The translations under genes and the position numbers were made by a program. Shown here piece after piece: positions 1 through 7,669 of a DNA stretch of 16,691 bases. The DNA is taken from NCBI GenBank assembly GCA_021323495.1, contig JAJQJO010000026.1, positions 1 to 16,691 on the forward strand, in the 5' to 3' direction. The notes beneath the pieces are model-generated. The model saw only the letters and a program-made list of their open reading frames with translations, was not told where the DNA came from and ran no database searches. The first letter of the stretch is position 1; each line of letters starts with the position of its first letter. The DNA is from Cellvibrio sp. (lineage in GTDB: Bacteria > Pseudomonadota > Gammaproteobacteria > Pseudomonadales > Cellvibrionaceae).

Positions 1-1744
1 GGCCGTAGAGTGAATCCTGGTTTTCGTAATCGCGGTATAGATAAAAAGCGCGCGGCTCCAGGGTTTGGGTAAACGCTCCACCAAACAATTCATTGTCGCG
101 CTCAAAATACAAACCCATATCCAGTGAGCCCTGGGGTGCGGCGAATTGTGGATCGCTATCAACATCCGTGCGCAGGTTGGTCGCTTCCAACTTATAGCCG
201 AGGGTTTTCACACCTACGCCTGGCTTCATGTAGCCTGCAGTGAATTCTTTATCCCAGGTCAACTTGTAATTGGTACGTGCCCGCTCGCCAGTAATTAAAT
301 CTGCTTTATAGGCGCCGTTGGCGGGGTCTTCTTCATAGTAACGGTTCATCCCAAAGTGGGCGTATTCGTTATCCAGCTCAACCAGCCAATCATTCACCCG
401 ATAGCGTCCATTGGCATTCATGCGCGGCAATTCGCGGTAAGGCAATTGGGTACTGGTAAGCAGGCGGAACTCTTCGGCTTTGGCACCCAGTTTCCAATGT
501 TTACTCTTGTAACCCGCGGCAACAGTTTGACGGATATAGGCTTCGCGGTTCAGATCAACCGAGCTGCCATCGACATCGCGAATATAATCTGCGTCACTGA
601 TATCCGTGTAATCAATTGCCGTTGACCAGGGTTTGTTGCGCCCGCCGATTTGGGTCAAGTTGTATTGCCAGCGATCCTCGCCGAGGTACTGTTCATCGAT
701 CTCATCGTCCTCGCGGCCGGTGTCGCCACTGCGATCGTTGTTAAGCGCGCTACCACTCAACTCGGTGTCAAAATATCTGGACATATGGCGCAGCTCGGCC
801 GCCAGCAAGTAGCCGTGCTCAGCCAGATAGCGAGGAGTAAAAGTAGCGTCGTAATTGGGAGCGATATTCCAATAGAACGGAGCAGAAAACTCATCGATAC
901 CATCGCTTTGGTCCAAGCCAATCGAGGGAAACAAAAAGCCTGTCAAGCGGTCCGGGCCGATCGGAAAGCGGAAATAAGGGGCGTAGACCACTGGCACATC
1001 CTTGACATGCAGACGCATATGCCTGGCGGTGCCGTAATGTTTGTCGTTGTGCAGGGTGATGTTGGAACCCTTGATTAACCAGGAATTATCCCCCGGCTCG
1101 CAGCTGGTAAAGGTACCTTGGTCCAGGCTGATCACTTTATCGCCAAACTTATCCAGGCTTTCAGCGCGGCCGCGCACACGGGTTTCATAAAGGACAAAGC
1201 GGGCGTTGTCCAGATGCGCATCACCGGTATTGGTATCTACGTAGGCTTTGTCCGCACGCAATAACAGGCCCGGTTCACGCACCTGGATATCGCCATCCAA
1301 TTCCGCTTCGCGGGTGGACTTATCAAACGTGAAAGTGTCGGCGCGGAAGGAGCGGCGCCCTTGGGTCAGGCGCACATCATCACGCATGATAAATTTGGTC
1401 TGCCGCTCGGATTCAGAATAATCCGCCGTGCCAAAAATATTGGCTTTCTCCGGATCGAGCTCCGATTCATTATCCTCGCGCGGCGGCGCTATATAGGATC
1501 CGCAACAGGCGGTACGCAGCTGCGCTTTCTGCTCCGGAGTCAACTCCTCCATAGGGACCCAGTCCCATTCACGCATCTGCGCATTGGAATCTTTTTTTGG
1601 TGTAGCAGTGGCATCATCGGCCCAGGAAACTGGCGATGCCAATAACAAAATCCCCGCCCATTGAGCTGCTACACACAAGGCAAGGCGGGAACGATGGAAT
1701 TTACTGCGCTGGTATTGCTTGGAGTGATTCTGGGTTGGAGCCAT
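1..1744 (-). CDS. lptD: LPS-assembly protein LptD, C-terminal part cut off by the window edge
   Basis: LptD is the outer-membrane beta-barrel that, with lipoprotein LptE, inserts lipopolysaccharide into the outer leaflet. Reading leftwards from ATG at 1744 gives 581 codons with no stop before the window edge; family members are usually about 750-900 residues, so the end of the barrel is missing. A basic N-terminus and hydrophobic stretch (about residues 20-42, ending SWA) look like a signal peptide. A CCGSY segment follows (Cys80, Cys81), then an OstA/LptA-like beta-jellyroll region including the family-typical TFTSCEPGDNSW, then alternating barrel strands and the LptD-like stretch LEPRAFYLYRDY near the edge. 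In the family, N-terminal Cys residues pair with Cys near the barrel end; that part is not visible here. It is divergent from amgK-murU, an arrangement known from Pseudomonas. No recognisable sigmaE promoter was seen upstream. Confidence 0.95.
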   Translation of the reverse strand, partial: MAPTQNHSKQYQRSKFHRSRLALCVAAQWAGILLLASPVSWADDATATPKKDSNAQMREWDWVPMEELTPEQKAQLRTACCGSYIAPPREDNESELDPEKANIFGTADYSESERQTKFIMRDDVRLTQGRRSFRADTFTFDKSTREAELDGDIQVREPGLLLRADKAYVDTNTGDAHLDNARFVLYETRVRGRAESLDKFGDKVISLDQGTFTSCEPGDNSWLIKGSNITLHNDKHYGTARHMRLHVKDVPVVYAPYFRFPIGPDRLTGFLFPSIGLDQSDGIDEFSAPFYWNIAPNYDATFTPRYLAEHGYLLAAELRHMSRYFDTELSGSALNNDRSGDTGREDDEIDEQYLGEDRWQYNLTQIGGRNKPWSTAIDYTDISDADYIRDVDGSSVDLNREAYIRQTVAAGYKSKHWKLGAKAEEFRLLTSTQLPYRELPRMNANGRYRVNDWLVELDNEYAHFGMNRYYEEDPANGAYKADLITGERARTNYKLTWDKEFTAGYMKPGVGVKTLGYKLEATNLRTDVDSDPQFAAPQGSLDMGLYFERDNELFGGAFTQTLEPRAFYLYRDYENQDSLYG

Positions 1745-1940
1745 TAACCGCGGTCTCAAATAGGCGCGCCATGCTTATGCCGCCGAAAAAATTCCAGCGA
1801 TTCTACTGTAAACCGCCGGTACTGGGAATGAATTGGGGGAAATCAGCTGACTGGGGTAGAATCGGCAACCTGGACAACCAGGCGCCAAGCCAGTTAAATA
1901 AAAAACCAGGCGCGATTTTTAAACAGCCATCGGAATCTGC
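1745..1940. promoter_or_regulatory. Divergent lptD / amgK intergenic region
   Basis: This 196-bp spacer must hold promoters for both directions. TAGAAT at 1857-1862 could be a rightward -10 element, but its -35 partner (TTGGGG) is weak. On the other strand TAGAAT near 1803-1808 is an equally weak candidate for lptD. A short dyad CCTGG-ACAA-CCAGG lies at 1869-1882. The 10-mer AACCAGGCGC occurs twice, at 1876-1885 and 1904-1913. No good Shine-Dalgarno sequence precedes the amgK ATG. Confidence 0.35.
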
Positions 1941-3035
1941 ATGACCAATCCCCACGACACTGCCAGTCCCGCCGCCACCCAAGTGTCTGTCGACACCCGC
2001 AAGTTAGCACTTGCAAGCTGGGTGACCCAACATACACCGGCAGCGCAATATCCGATAGTGCTCCAGAGCCTGGGGAGTGACGCTGGTTTCCGGCGCTACT
2101 TCCGCTATCAAAACCCTTCGCAATGGCTGGCCGTGGATGCCCCGCCCACCACTGAAGATACCCCTCAATTCCTCGCTATCGCCCACCTGATAGAACAACA
2201 AGCAGTGCGCAGCCCGCGTATCGCTGCGGTCGATGCAGTACAAGGGTTTTTGTTGGTCGAAGATTTTGGAGATCGCCTGTTGTTCCGTGAGGCTAACGCT
2301 GAAAACGCCGATTCACTTTACCAACAAGCACTGGATACCCTGTTACAGCTCCATCGCTGCCCGGACGATCCCGCGCTTATCCCACGCTATGACCGCGCTT
2401 TGCTGCGCCGCGAACTGGAGATTTTCAGCGAATGGTTTGCCGAAAAACTACTCGGCCATGCACTCGATACGACCGAAAAAAAATTGCTTGATGGGTGGTT
2501 CACGCAGCTGGAAGACAATGCCCTGGCGCAACCACAAACCTTCGTCCATCGCGATTACCATTCGCGCAACCTGATGTTGCTCGATGATGGCTCACTGGGC
2601 GTGATTGATTTCCAGGGCGCACTCTGGGGCGGTGTCACCTATGACCTGGTGTCGCTGCTGCGCGACTGTTACCTGCGCTGGCCAACTCAACAAGTTACCC
2701 GCTGGGCACTGGATTATCGCGCGCAGGCGATCGCCGCCGGTATTATCCCCGCCGTCAGTGACGCGGAGTTTTTGCGCTGGTTTGACTGGCTCGGCTTGCA
2801 GCGCCATATCAAAGTATTGGGAATTTTCGCGCGCCTGTCTTTGCGCGATGGCAAAACCGGCTATCTCAATGACCTACCCCTGGTGATCCGCTACACATTG
2901 GAAGTCGCCGGGCAGTATCCGGAATTGCGAGCTTTTGCCGATTGGTTTACGCAGACGTTATTGCCACTTGCACAACAGCAATTCTGGTACCGGGACTATC
3001 AAACAGCAGGAAATCAAAGCGCAGGTGACCAATGA
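1941..3035 (+). CDS. amgK: Anomeric MurNAc/GlcNAc sugar kinase AmgK
   Basis: The 364-residue product has the aminoglycoside phosphotransferase (APH) kinase fold. AmgK phosphorylates the anomeric C1 of MurNAc or GlcNAc in the cytoplasm, the first step of the cell-wall recycling shortcut that bypasses de novo UDP-MurNAc synthesis and gives intrinsic fosfomycin tolerance in Pseudomonas. Visible motifs are the N-terminal SLGSDAGFRRYFR (about residues 43-55), the catalytic loop HRDYHSRN (203-210; catalytic Asp205, Asn210) and the metal-binding VIDFQ (Asp223), followed by the helical C-terminal lobe. The ATG at 1941 has no clear ribosome binding site and gives about 15 extra N-terminal residues, so the in-frame GTG at 1983 is a possible alternative start. 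The stop overlaps the murU start (ATGA), indicating translational coupling. Assignment rests on the motifs plus the lptD-amgK-murU synteny. Confidence 0.9.
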   Translation: MTNPHDTASPAATQVSVDTRKLALASWVTQHTPAAQYPIVLQSLGSDAGFRRYFRYQNPSQWLAVDAPPTTEDTPQFLAIAHLIEQQAVRSPRIAAVDAVQGFLLVEDFGDRLLFREANAENADSLYQQALDTLLQLHRCPDDPALIPRYDRALLRRELEIFSEWFAEKLLGHALDTTEKKLLDGWFTQLEDNALAQPQTFVHRDYHSRNLMLLDDGSLGVIDFQGALWGGVTYDLVSLLRDCYLRWPTQQVTRWALDYRAQAIAAGIIPAVSDAEFLRWFDWLGLQRHIKVLGIFARLSLRDGKTGYLNDLPLVIRYTLEVAGQYPELRAFADWFTQTLLPLAQQQFWYRDYQTAGNQSAGDQ

Positions 3036-3778
3036 AAGCCATGATCCTCGCAGCGGGATTGGGCAACCGCATGCGCCCGCTTACAGACCATACGCCCAAA
3101 CCGTTACTGTGCGCCGGTGGCAAACCATTAATTGAATATCATTTGCACAATTTGCGGCGCGCCGGAATCAGTGAAGTCATTATCAACCTCGCCTATCTTG
3201 GCGAAAAAATTCGCGCGCATCTGGGCGATGGCCAGCGTTTCGGATTGAGCATTATTTATTCCAGCGAACCCGAGCCGCTGGAAACCGGCGGCGCACTGTT
3301 ACAAGCACTGGATTTGCTCGGTACAGATACCTTCTTATTGATCAATGGCGATGTCTGGTGCGATCTGGATTTTGCGCATTTTATCCGGCAGCCCTTTGTT
3401 GAAAATAACGTGACCGAAAACCAACTGGGCCATTTGCTACTGGTCTCCAATCCTGCTTTCCATCCATACGGCGATTTTGCGCTTGCCGGCAATGGCCGGT
3501 TAATTGATGACCCCGAAAAAATTCATCCGCAACGATTCACGTTTGGCGGTATCAGTTTGCTCAAACCGGAAATAATCGCCAACTATCCGGATAAGCGCCT
3601 GAAATTTCCCCTGGTCGAAGTGCTGCGCCGCGCAATTACCCATCAACAACTGACCGGAGAAATACATTCCGGTCACTGGAGCGATGTGGGCACACCGGCT
3701 CGACTGCAAGAGCTGGACAATTATTTGCTCCATACCCAACGCACTTCCGCTAGCAAAACACCAAACCAAAACTACTGA
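3032..3778 (+). CDS. murU: N-acetylmuramate alpha-1-phosphate uridylyltransferase MurU
   Basis: The 248-residue product is a sugar-1-phosphate nucleotidyltransferase. MurU converts MurNAc-alpha-1-P and UTP to UDP-MurNAc in the cytoplasm, the step directly after AmgK. The N-terminus carries the nucleotide-binding signature LAAGLGNRMRPLT (residues 6-18) with Lys23 in TPKPL, then ETGGAL (84-89), the metal-binding INGDVW (104-109, Asp107) and WSDVGTP (216-222). Length fits MurU (about 220-240) rather than the longer GlmU or RmlA/GalU enzymes. The start ATG overlaps the amgK stop by ATGA, so the two are one translationally coupled unit. The last six or so residues are encoded inside a 13-bp tandem repeat whose first copy contains the stop codon, so the extreme C-terminus may have been altered by repeat expansion. 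Confidence 0.92.
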   Translation: MKAMILAAGLGNRMRPLTDHTPKPLLCAGGKPLIEYHLHNLRRAGISEVIINLAYLGEKIRAHLGDGQRFGLSIIYSSEPEPLETGGALLQALDLLGTDTFLLINGDVWCDLDFAHFIRQPFVENNVTENQLGHLLLVSNPAFHPYGDFALAGNGRLIDDPEKIHPQRFTFGGISLLKPEIIANYPDKRLKFPLVEVLRRAITHQQLTGEIHSGHWSDVGTPARLQELDNYLLHTQRTSASKTPNQNY

Positions 3779-3896
3779 CCACAACTACTAACCACAACTA
3801 CCAACCAGAGCTACGAAGCCAAAAATATCAAACAAAACTTTATAAACTAATCATTGATTGACGAACCACTTATAGACCAACCATTGATCGACCACC
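3770..3896. repeat. Degenerate short tandem repeats between murU and the SPFH gene
   Basis: Four 13-bp units begin at 3770: AACTACTGACCAC, AACTACTAACCAC, AACTACCAACCAG and a decayed AGCTACGAAGCCA, ending near 3821. The murU stop TGA lies in the first unit. A second patch at 3853-3896 has 15-bp units: ATTGATTGACGAACC, ACTTATAGACCAACC, ATTGATCGACCACC. The two patches share an ACCA/ACCAAC flavour. The units are contiguous with no spacers, so this is slippage-type repetition and not a CRISPR. Confidence 0.7.
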
Positions 3897-3909
3897 TAAA
3901 GGACGCACC

Positions 3910-4791
3910 ATGTTAAAAACAGATTTCAGCTCACCCAATCCACTCAGCTTGGGTAAGATTATTCCCGCACTCGTTATACTTTTTTTGATTACGGTAGTGT
4001 ATGGCAGTTGGTACACAGTTGACCAAGGAGAGCGCGGTGTCCATTTGCGCAACGGTAAAATTATTGGCACGGCGGCGCCTGGCCTGGGCTTTAAAATTCC
4101 GCTGATTGATACCGTCGTAAAAATTTCCACCCAGACTCACACAGCGAGTTATCAGGAACTGCAAGCTTATAGCCGCGACCAACAACCCGCCACGATTCGC
4201 GCCTCAGTCACGTTTAGTGTTCCAGCCGATAAAGTGGAAGAAGTTTATGAAAATTTTAAAAGCATCGATTCGATGATCGCACGTCTGGTTGATCGCCAGG
4301 TTCCGACTCAAGTGGAAAATATTTTTGGGAAATACACAGCCATTTCCGTGGTGCAAGAACGGGTTAAATTTGGTATTGATGTTACCGATGCTATCACCAA
4401 AGCCATTAACGGCCCAATCGTGATTAATTCGGTACAGATTGAAAATATCGACTTTAGTGCCGCCTACGAAAAATCCGTAGAAGACCGCATGCGCGCCGAA
4501 GTTGAAGTGCAGACCCAAAAACAAAATCTGGAAAAAGAACGTGTAAGCGCCCAAATTGCAGTCACCAAAGCACAGGCCGAGGCCGACTCCCAACTGGCAC
4601 GCGCCAAGGCGGAAGCGGAGAGCATCCGTATCCGTGGCGATGCCGAAGCATCTGCTATCAAAAGCCGCGCCGAAGCATTGGCCCAAAACCAAAACCTGAT
4701 TGAACTGACCAAAGCAGAAAAGTGGGACGGGCAATTGCCAAAGACCATGCTACCCAACGGCACCCTGCCATTTTTTAATACCAATAAATAA
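3910..4791 (+). CDS. SPFH/prohibitin-like membrane protein
   Basis: The 293-residue product has one N-terminal transmembrane helix (about residues 17-35), an SPFH (stomatin/prohibitin/flotillin/HflK-C) domain from about 36 to 190 starting with YTVDQGERGVHLRNGKI, then a charged, Ala/Glu/Lys-rich coiled coil (about 190-258) and a short hydrophobic tail ending TLPFFN. Such proteins oligomerise into membrane-bound cages or rings that organise membrane proteins or control proteases. The partner and role here are unknown. It stands alone, not as an HflK/HflC pair, so calling it HflC is not justified; prohibitin-like is closer. ATG at 3910 is preceded by AAAGGA at a six-base gap. It lies 131 bp after murU with no terminator between, so read-through from amgK-murU is possible, and it ends in a strong terminator. 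Confidence 0.85.
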   Translation: MLKTDFSSPNPLSLGKIIPALVILFLITVVYGSWYTVDQGERGVHLRNGKIIGTAAPGLGFKIPLIDTVVKISTQTHTASYQELQAYSRDQQPATIRASVTFSVPADKVEEVYENFKSIDSMIARLVDRQVPTQVENIFGKYTAISVVQERVKFGIDVTDAITKAINGPIVINSVQIENIDFSAAYEKSVEDRMRAEVEVQTQKQNLEKERVSAQIAVTKAQAEADSQLARAKAEAESIRIRGDAEASAIKSRAEALAQNQNLIELTKAEKWDGQLPKTMLPNGTLPFFNTNK

Positions 4792-4826
4792 CAAAAAAAG
4801 GGCGCTATCATCAGCGCCCTTTTTTA
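4792..4826. terminator. Bidirectional rho-independent terminator
   Basis: A perfect 7-bp GC-rich stem GGGCGCT / AGCGCCC (4800-4806 and 4813-4819) with a 6-nt loop is flanked by an A-tract on the left and a T-tract on the right, so it can serve both converging genes: the SPFH gene and the leftward gene ending at 4847. Confidence 0.93.
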
Positions 4827-4846
4827 AAACCGTTCGTTTATAGCAA

Positions 4847-5527
4847 TCAATTCATCGCCACCAATTGCATCGATCCCGCCTCATTGACCTGCAAGACCAA
4901 CTGTATATCATTATTCGAGTCATTCACCACCTTACCGTTCAAGAGCAACTCCGTTTTAATCGGGTATACCCCCTGCGGCAATCCCTCGGGCAAGGTAAAT
5001 GAAAATTCATTTTGGTAGCGCCCACCGCGTTTGGTTTCTTCATTGACCGGTTTGGTAAAGTTTTTTAATTCTTTGGTATTGTCTTCATTGTCGTAAATGG
5101 CGATGCGCTCTTCGATTAATGCCGTTTTTTGTTTTGTGCCCGGCACTACGACTATATCGGATTGGATAATGACTTCTTTTCCTGGCTCCACAATATTGCC
5201 CGGCAGGGTTTTGGTAACATATTCCGTCGCCACAGGCTCAACCGGCAGAGTAGTGTTTTTGGTTTTGTAATCGTCCGCCACCTGCGCTTCTTCGGCAATC
5301 CGCTGGGAGCGATGCTTGATCACCATTTTAGTAATCAGGGTAACAGCTATTGCAACCGCGGCAATTTTGGCAGCTGCTTTTAAATGTTCGCGATTCTTAC
5401 AACTCTGGTCGCCGCTATCACACTTGTATGACTTGTCGACCGTGCGCTTCAAATCCATGAGATCAAATGCATGGCTTGAGTGTAAAAACGCAATGGAGCT
5501 AAACAACACCAATAGTTTGGATTTCAT
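4847..5527 (-). CDS. Kinase-linked small membrane protein of unknown family
   Basis: I do not recognise this 226-residue protein. It starts with a signal-peptide-like stretch (residues 1-20, ending HSSHA), then a short segment with a Cys pair (Cys36 and Cys43, C-x6-C), then a second hydrophobic segment at about 51-70 rich in Ala/Val/Ile followed by basic residues KHRSQR. The rest (71-226) is soluble and beta-rich, with LPEGLPQGVYPIKTELLLNGKVV resembling a strand pair of an Ig-like domain. Charge rules would put this domain in the cytoplasm, whereas its sequence character suggests the periplasm, so topology is open. It lies 39 bp downstream of the Ser/Thr kinase gene in the same direction with only a weak SD (AGGT), so it is probably co-transcribed and may be a partner or substrate of the kinase. 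Confidence 0.75.
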   Translation of the reverse strand: MKSKLLVLFSSIAFLHSSHAFDLMDLKRTVDKSYKCDSGDQSCKNREHLKAAAKIAAVAIAVTLITKMVIKHRSQRIAEEAQVADDYKTKNTTLPVEPVATEYVTKTLPGNIVEPGKEVIIQSDIVVVPGTKQKTALIEERIAIYDNEDNTKELKNFTKPVNEETKRGGRYQNEFSFTLPEGLPQGVYPIKTELLLNGKVVNDSNNDIQLVLQVNEAGSMQLVAMN

Positions 5528-5566
5528 TGTGCGTAACCTGAAAGTGATGTTAAGTAGGAGCGAGCA

Positions 5567-7405
5567 TTATTTGATAGTAAAACCGGTCTCTTTAAGTTTG
5601 CGCTGGGTCTCCTGCGCAAGCATCTTTAATTCTTTCGCTTGTTTGTTAGCAGCGTCTAGATCCAGCGCCGACTCAGCCTTGGCGATCGCACAGGCGTAAT
5701 TCTTTTTCTTCATGCAAGCATTGGCTTCGACCAATAGTTTATCCAATTTGGTCGCCACCGATTTTTGCTGCTGCCGGGCAAGATTGGCTGACTGTTTGAT
5801 TTCCACCGCCTGCGCGTTCGCCGGATCCTGCATCAACACATTGGCAGACAACGCCAGGGCACATTCGTAATCCGCTTGCTGCAGACAGGCTTGTGCCGCA
5901 TCCAATTCTTTCGCTATTGATTGCTGCTGCTCCGCCAGTACCGATTGCTGTTGTTGCTCGATTTTATTGATTTTTTCGCTGAGCAATTGACTGGCAGTAT
6001 GATTAGCATTGAGTTCGCGAGCACGCCCGGCAAATAGCTGCGCGCAACTCAAATCCTGTTGGCTCAGGCACGTTTCTGCCTCTTGCACCAATGCGTTCAT
6101 TTTCTCTTCATCCGCGCGCTCAGCTTTGGCCAGTTGCGCCGCTTGCAACAACTGCATCGCATCCCGGTTATCCTGATCAAGACTGGTCGCCACCAGACTC
6201 TGTTCTATCGCACAATTGAAATCACCCGCGGCAAAACAAGTCTGCGCTACGGCAATTTTTTCGGCAACTGTCTGCTGCAATTGCGCTTGTGCCTGATACT
6301 GGCTGTAACCAAACCAGACAGCTCCCGCAAGGGATACCAACGCCAGACCAAGGGCCGTCGTCACCGCTATCGGATTACGTTTGGGAAATAATTCGTCGGC
6401 AAATCGTCCGATAGTCGCCGTGCGTTCAGCTTTGGTCAGAGCCAGGGCGCGGCTCAACGCTTTCCATTCGCGCGCATTGAGTTTATCGAGGCGCTTGGGT
6501 GTGAGCTTTTGTTGCTGCGCATCAAAGGCCGAGCGATTGTTATAGGGATGGCGTCCCGCAAGCATTTCATAGATTACACAGGCGAGCGCATAGACATCAT
6601 CACTAAAACTGACTGGCTCGTCCTTTACCATTTCGATGGTCGCATAAGCCGGGGTCAGCGCTCCCAATTGCCCCGCATCAAACCTGTGCTTTTGCGCTTC
6701 TTTGGAGGCCGCGCGCGCAATGCCAAAGTCTAATACCTTGGCATTGCCATCTGTATTGACATAAATATTGCCCGGCTTGAAATCAGCATGGATTAGTTGA
6801 CGTTGATGCGCATACGCCAGCGCTGCAAAAAGATCCCGGGCTATTTTCCAAACCTGCTCTTTCGGCAAGCCTTTATTGTGCTGCGCCTTGATCAATTTAT
6901 CCAACGGATGCCCTTCCAGCAGCTCCATGGTCATAAACAGGACATCGCCTTCACGGTCAAAATCGTGCACGGTCACTATGTTGGGATGGGCGAGCGTTTG
7001 CGATTTGGCTGTTTCTTGCTGGAGGGCGACAAAAGCATCAGGATGGTCTTTAAAATCCTGGTTCAGGATTTTGGTCGCTATATAAGGATTGGGGTCCTCG
7101 GCCTCCACCTTGCGCAGATCTTTGGTTTTGTAAACAGTCCCCATACCGCCATGCCCCAATACCTCTTCGAGCAAAAAGCGTTTTTTGAGGAGCGTCCCTT
7201 TGCCACTTTGCGATTGCTTGACCAGTTCGCGCGCTTGCGCGAAACCGGCGGAGCGATTATGGGAGGCGGTGTAACGGGTAAACCGGGTGGCTTGGTCCGC
7301 ATCGACAGGCTCTTGATGCCCGGTTTTATTCTGGACTATCCGTGTTTCACCGTCCCCAGCAATACTTCTCAAGCTGGTTTTGTCGGAATCATCATTATTG
7401 GCCAC
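5567..7405 (-). CDS. Transmembrane Ser/Thr protein kinase with Cys-paired TPR-like repeats
   Basis: A 612-residue Hanks-type (PknB-like) kinase. After a polar 70-residue N-terminus, the kinase domain shows the glycine loop GHGGMG (84-89), ATP-anchoring Lys112, helix-C Glu131, catalytic loop HADFKPGN (206-213; Asp208, Asn213) and DFG (226-228). The usual Arg before the catalytic Asp is Ala207 (non-RD), and the APE motif is replaced by ATIE (255-258). A transmembrane helix lies at about 347-366. The remaining 245 residues, predicted extracytoplasmic, contain four TPR-like units each with C-x7-C: Cys390/398, 446/454, 507/515 and 564/572, separated by Gln-rich probable coiled coil. The start is GTG at 7405, preceded by AGGGG at eight bases. 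No phosphatase, FHA or type VI secretion gene is visible nearby, so pathway and targets are unknown. Confidence 0.9.
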   Translation of the reverse strand: MANNDDSDKTSLRSIAGDGETRIVQNKTGHQEPVDADQATRFTRYTASHNRSAGFAQARELVKQSQSGKGTLLKKRFLLEEVLGHGGMGTVYKTKDLRKVEAEDPNPYIATKILNQDFKDHPDAFVALQQETAKSQTLAHPNIVTVHDFDREGDVLFMTMELLEGHPLDKLIKAQHNKGLPKEQVWKIARDLFAALAYAHQRQLIHADFKPGNIYVNTDGNAKVLDFGIARAASKEAQKHRFDAGQLGALTPAYATIEMVKDEPVSFSDDVYALACVIYEMLAGRHPYNNRSAFDAQQQKLTPKRLDKLNAREWKALSRALALTKAERTATIGRFADELFPKRNPIAVTTALGLALVSLAGAVWFGYSQYQAQAQLQQTVAEKIAVAQTCFAAGDFNCAIEQSLVATSLDQDNRDAMQLLQAAQLAKAERADEEKMNALVQEAETCLSQQDLSCAQLFAGRARELNANHTASQLLSEKINKIEQQQQSVLAEQQQSIAKELDAAQACLQQADYECALALSANVLMQDPANAQAVEIKQSANLARQQQKSVATKLDKLLVEANACMKKKNYACAIAKAESALDLDAANKQAKELKMLAQETQRKLKETGFTIK

Positions 7406-7574
7406 GCAAAAATCCCCTGAGTTTTGGCGTATTTATAACCATGAATACTAACACGCCAGCGGGTTTTACGGCATGTGGTAGAAGCATCCCCAGCCAGTGG
7501 ATAACCTGCCAGCACGAAATATGCTGGCGCTTTCCCGATGCACCAAATCAGTTAAAAGATAGCCATTTCTTCGG
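7406..7574. promoter_or_regulatory. Divergent kinase / rpsT spacer with a hairpin
   Basis: The left part should hold the kinase promoter. On the minus strand TATAAA (plus-strand TTTATA at 7432-7437) is a possible -10 about 27 bp from the GTG, without a convincing -35. A 7-bp perfect inverted repeat GCCAGCA / TGCTGGC with a 7-nt loop lies at 7508-7528. It has no proper T-tract, so it is either a weak attenuator-like hairpin or a protein site. No gene is supported here. Confidence 0.3.
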
Positions 7575-7602
7575 TTGACAAACGAATCGAACACGGCATA
7601 AT
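7575..7602 (+). promoter_or_regulatory. Sigma70-type promoter of rpsT
   Basis: Consensus -35 TTGACA at 7575-7580, a 16-bp spacer and CATAAT at 7597-7602 as the -10. The start of transcription would fall near 7609, giving an rpsT leader of about 60 nt. In other bacteria rpsT is autoregulated by S20 through its leader; no specific structure is claimed here. Confidence 0.75.
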
Positions 7603-7669
7603 GTCGCGTCCTTGAATCCCGACCCCTTTTCGACAGTTTTGTCCAGAATTTATCTATAGGAGCACTAAG

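Noticed and set aside
356..1645. Three rightward open frames at the left edge
   Set aside because: All lie antisense to lptD, which reads without a break from 1744 to the window edge.
3770..3896. CRISPR-like repeats
   Set aside because: Units are 13-15 bp, contiguous and degenerate with no spacers, and no cas genes are nearby.
4204..4734. A 176-residue leftward open frame
   Set aside because: Antisense to the SPFH gene, whose domain and start signals are clear. The Phe/Gly/Cys-rich product looks like the shadow of Lys/Ala/Glu coiled-coil codons.
3910..4791. HflC of an HflK/HflC FtsH-control pair
   Set aside because: There is no hflK beside it and the C-terminus resembles lone prohibitin-like proteins.
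5567..7405. PpkA of a type VI secretion system
   Set aside because: The kinase domain is general; no Fha, PppA phosphatase, or tss/VgrG/Hcp genes are in the window, and the Cys-paired repeats are not a PpkA feature I know.
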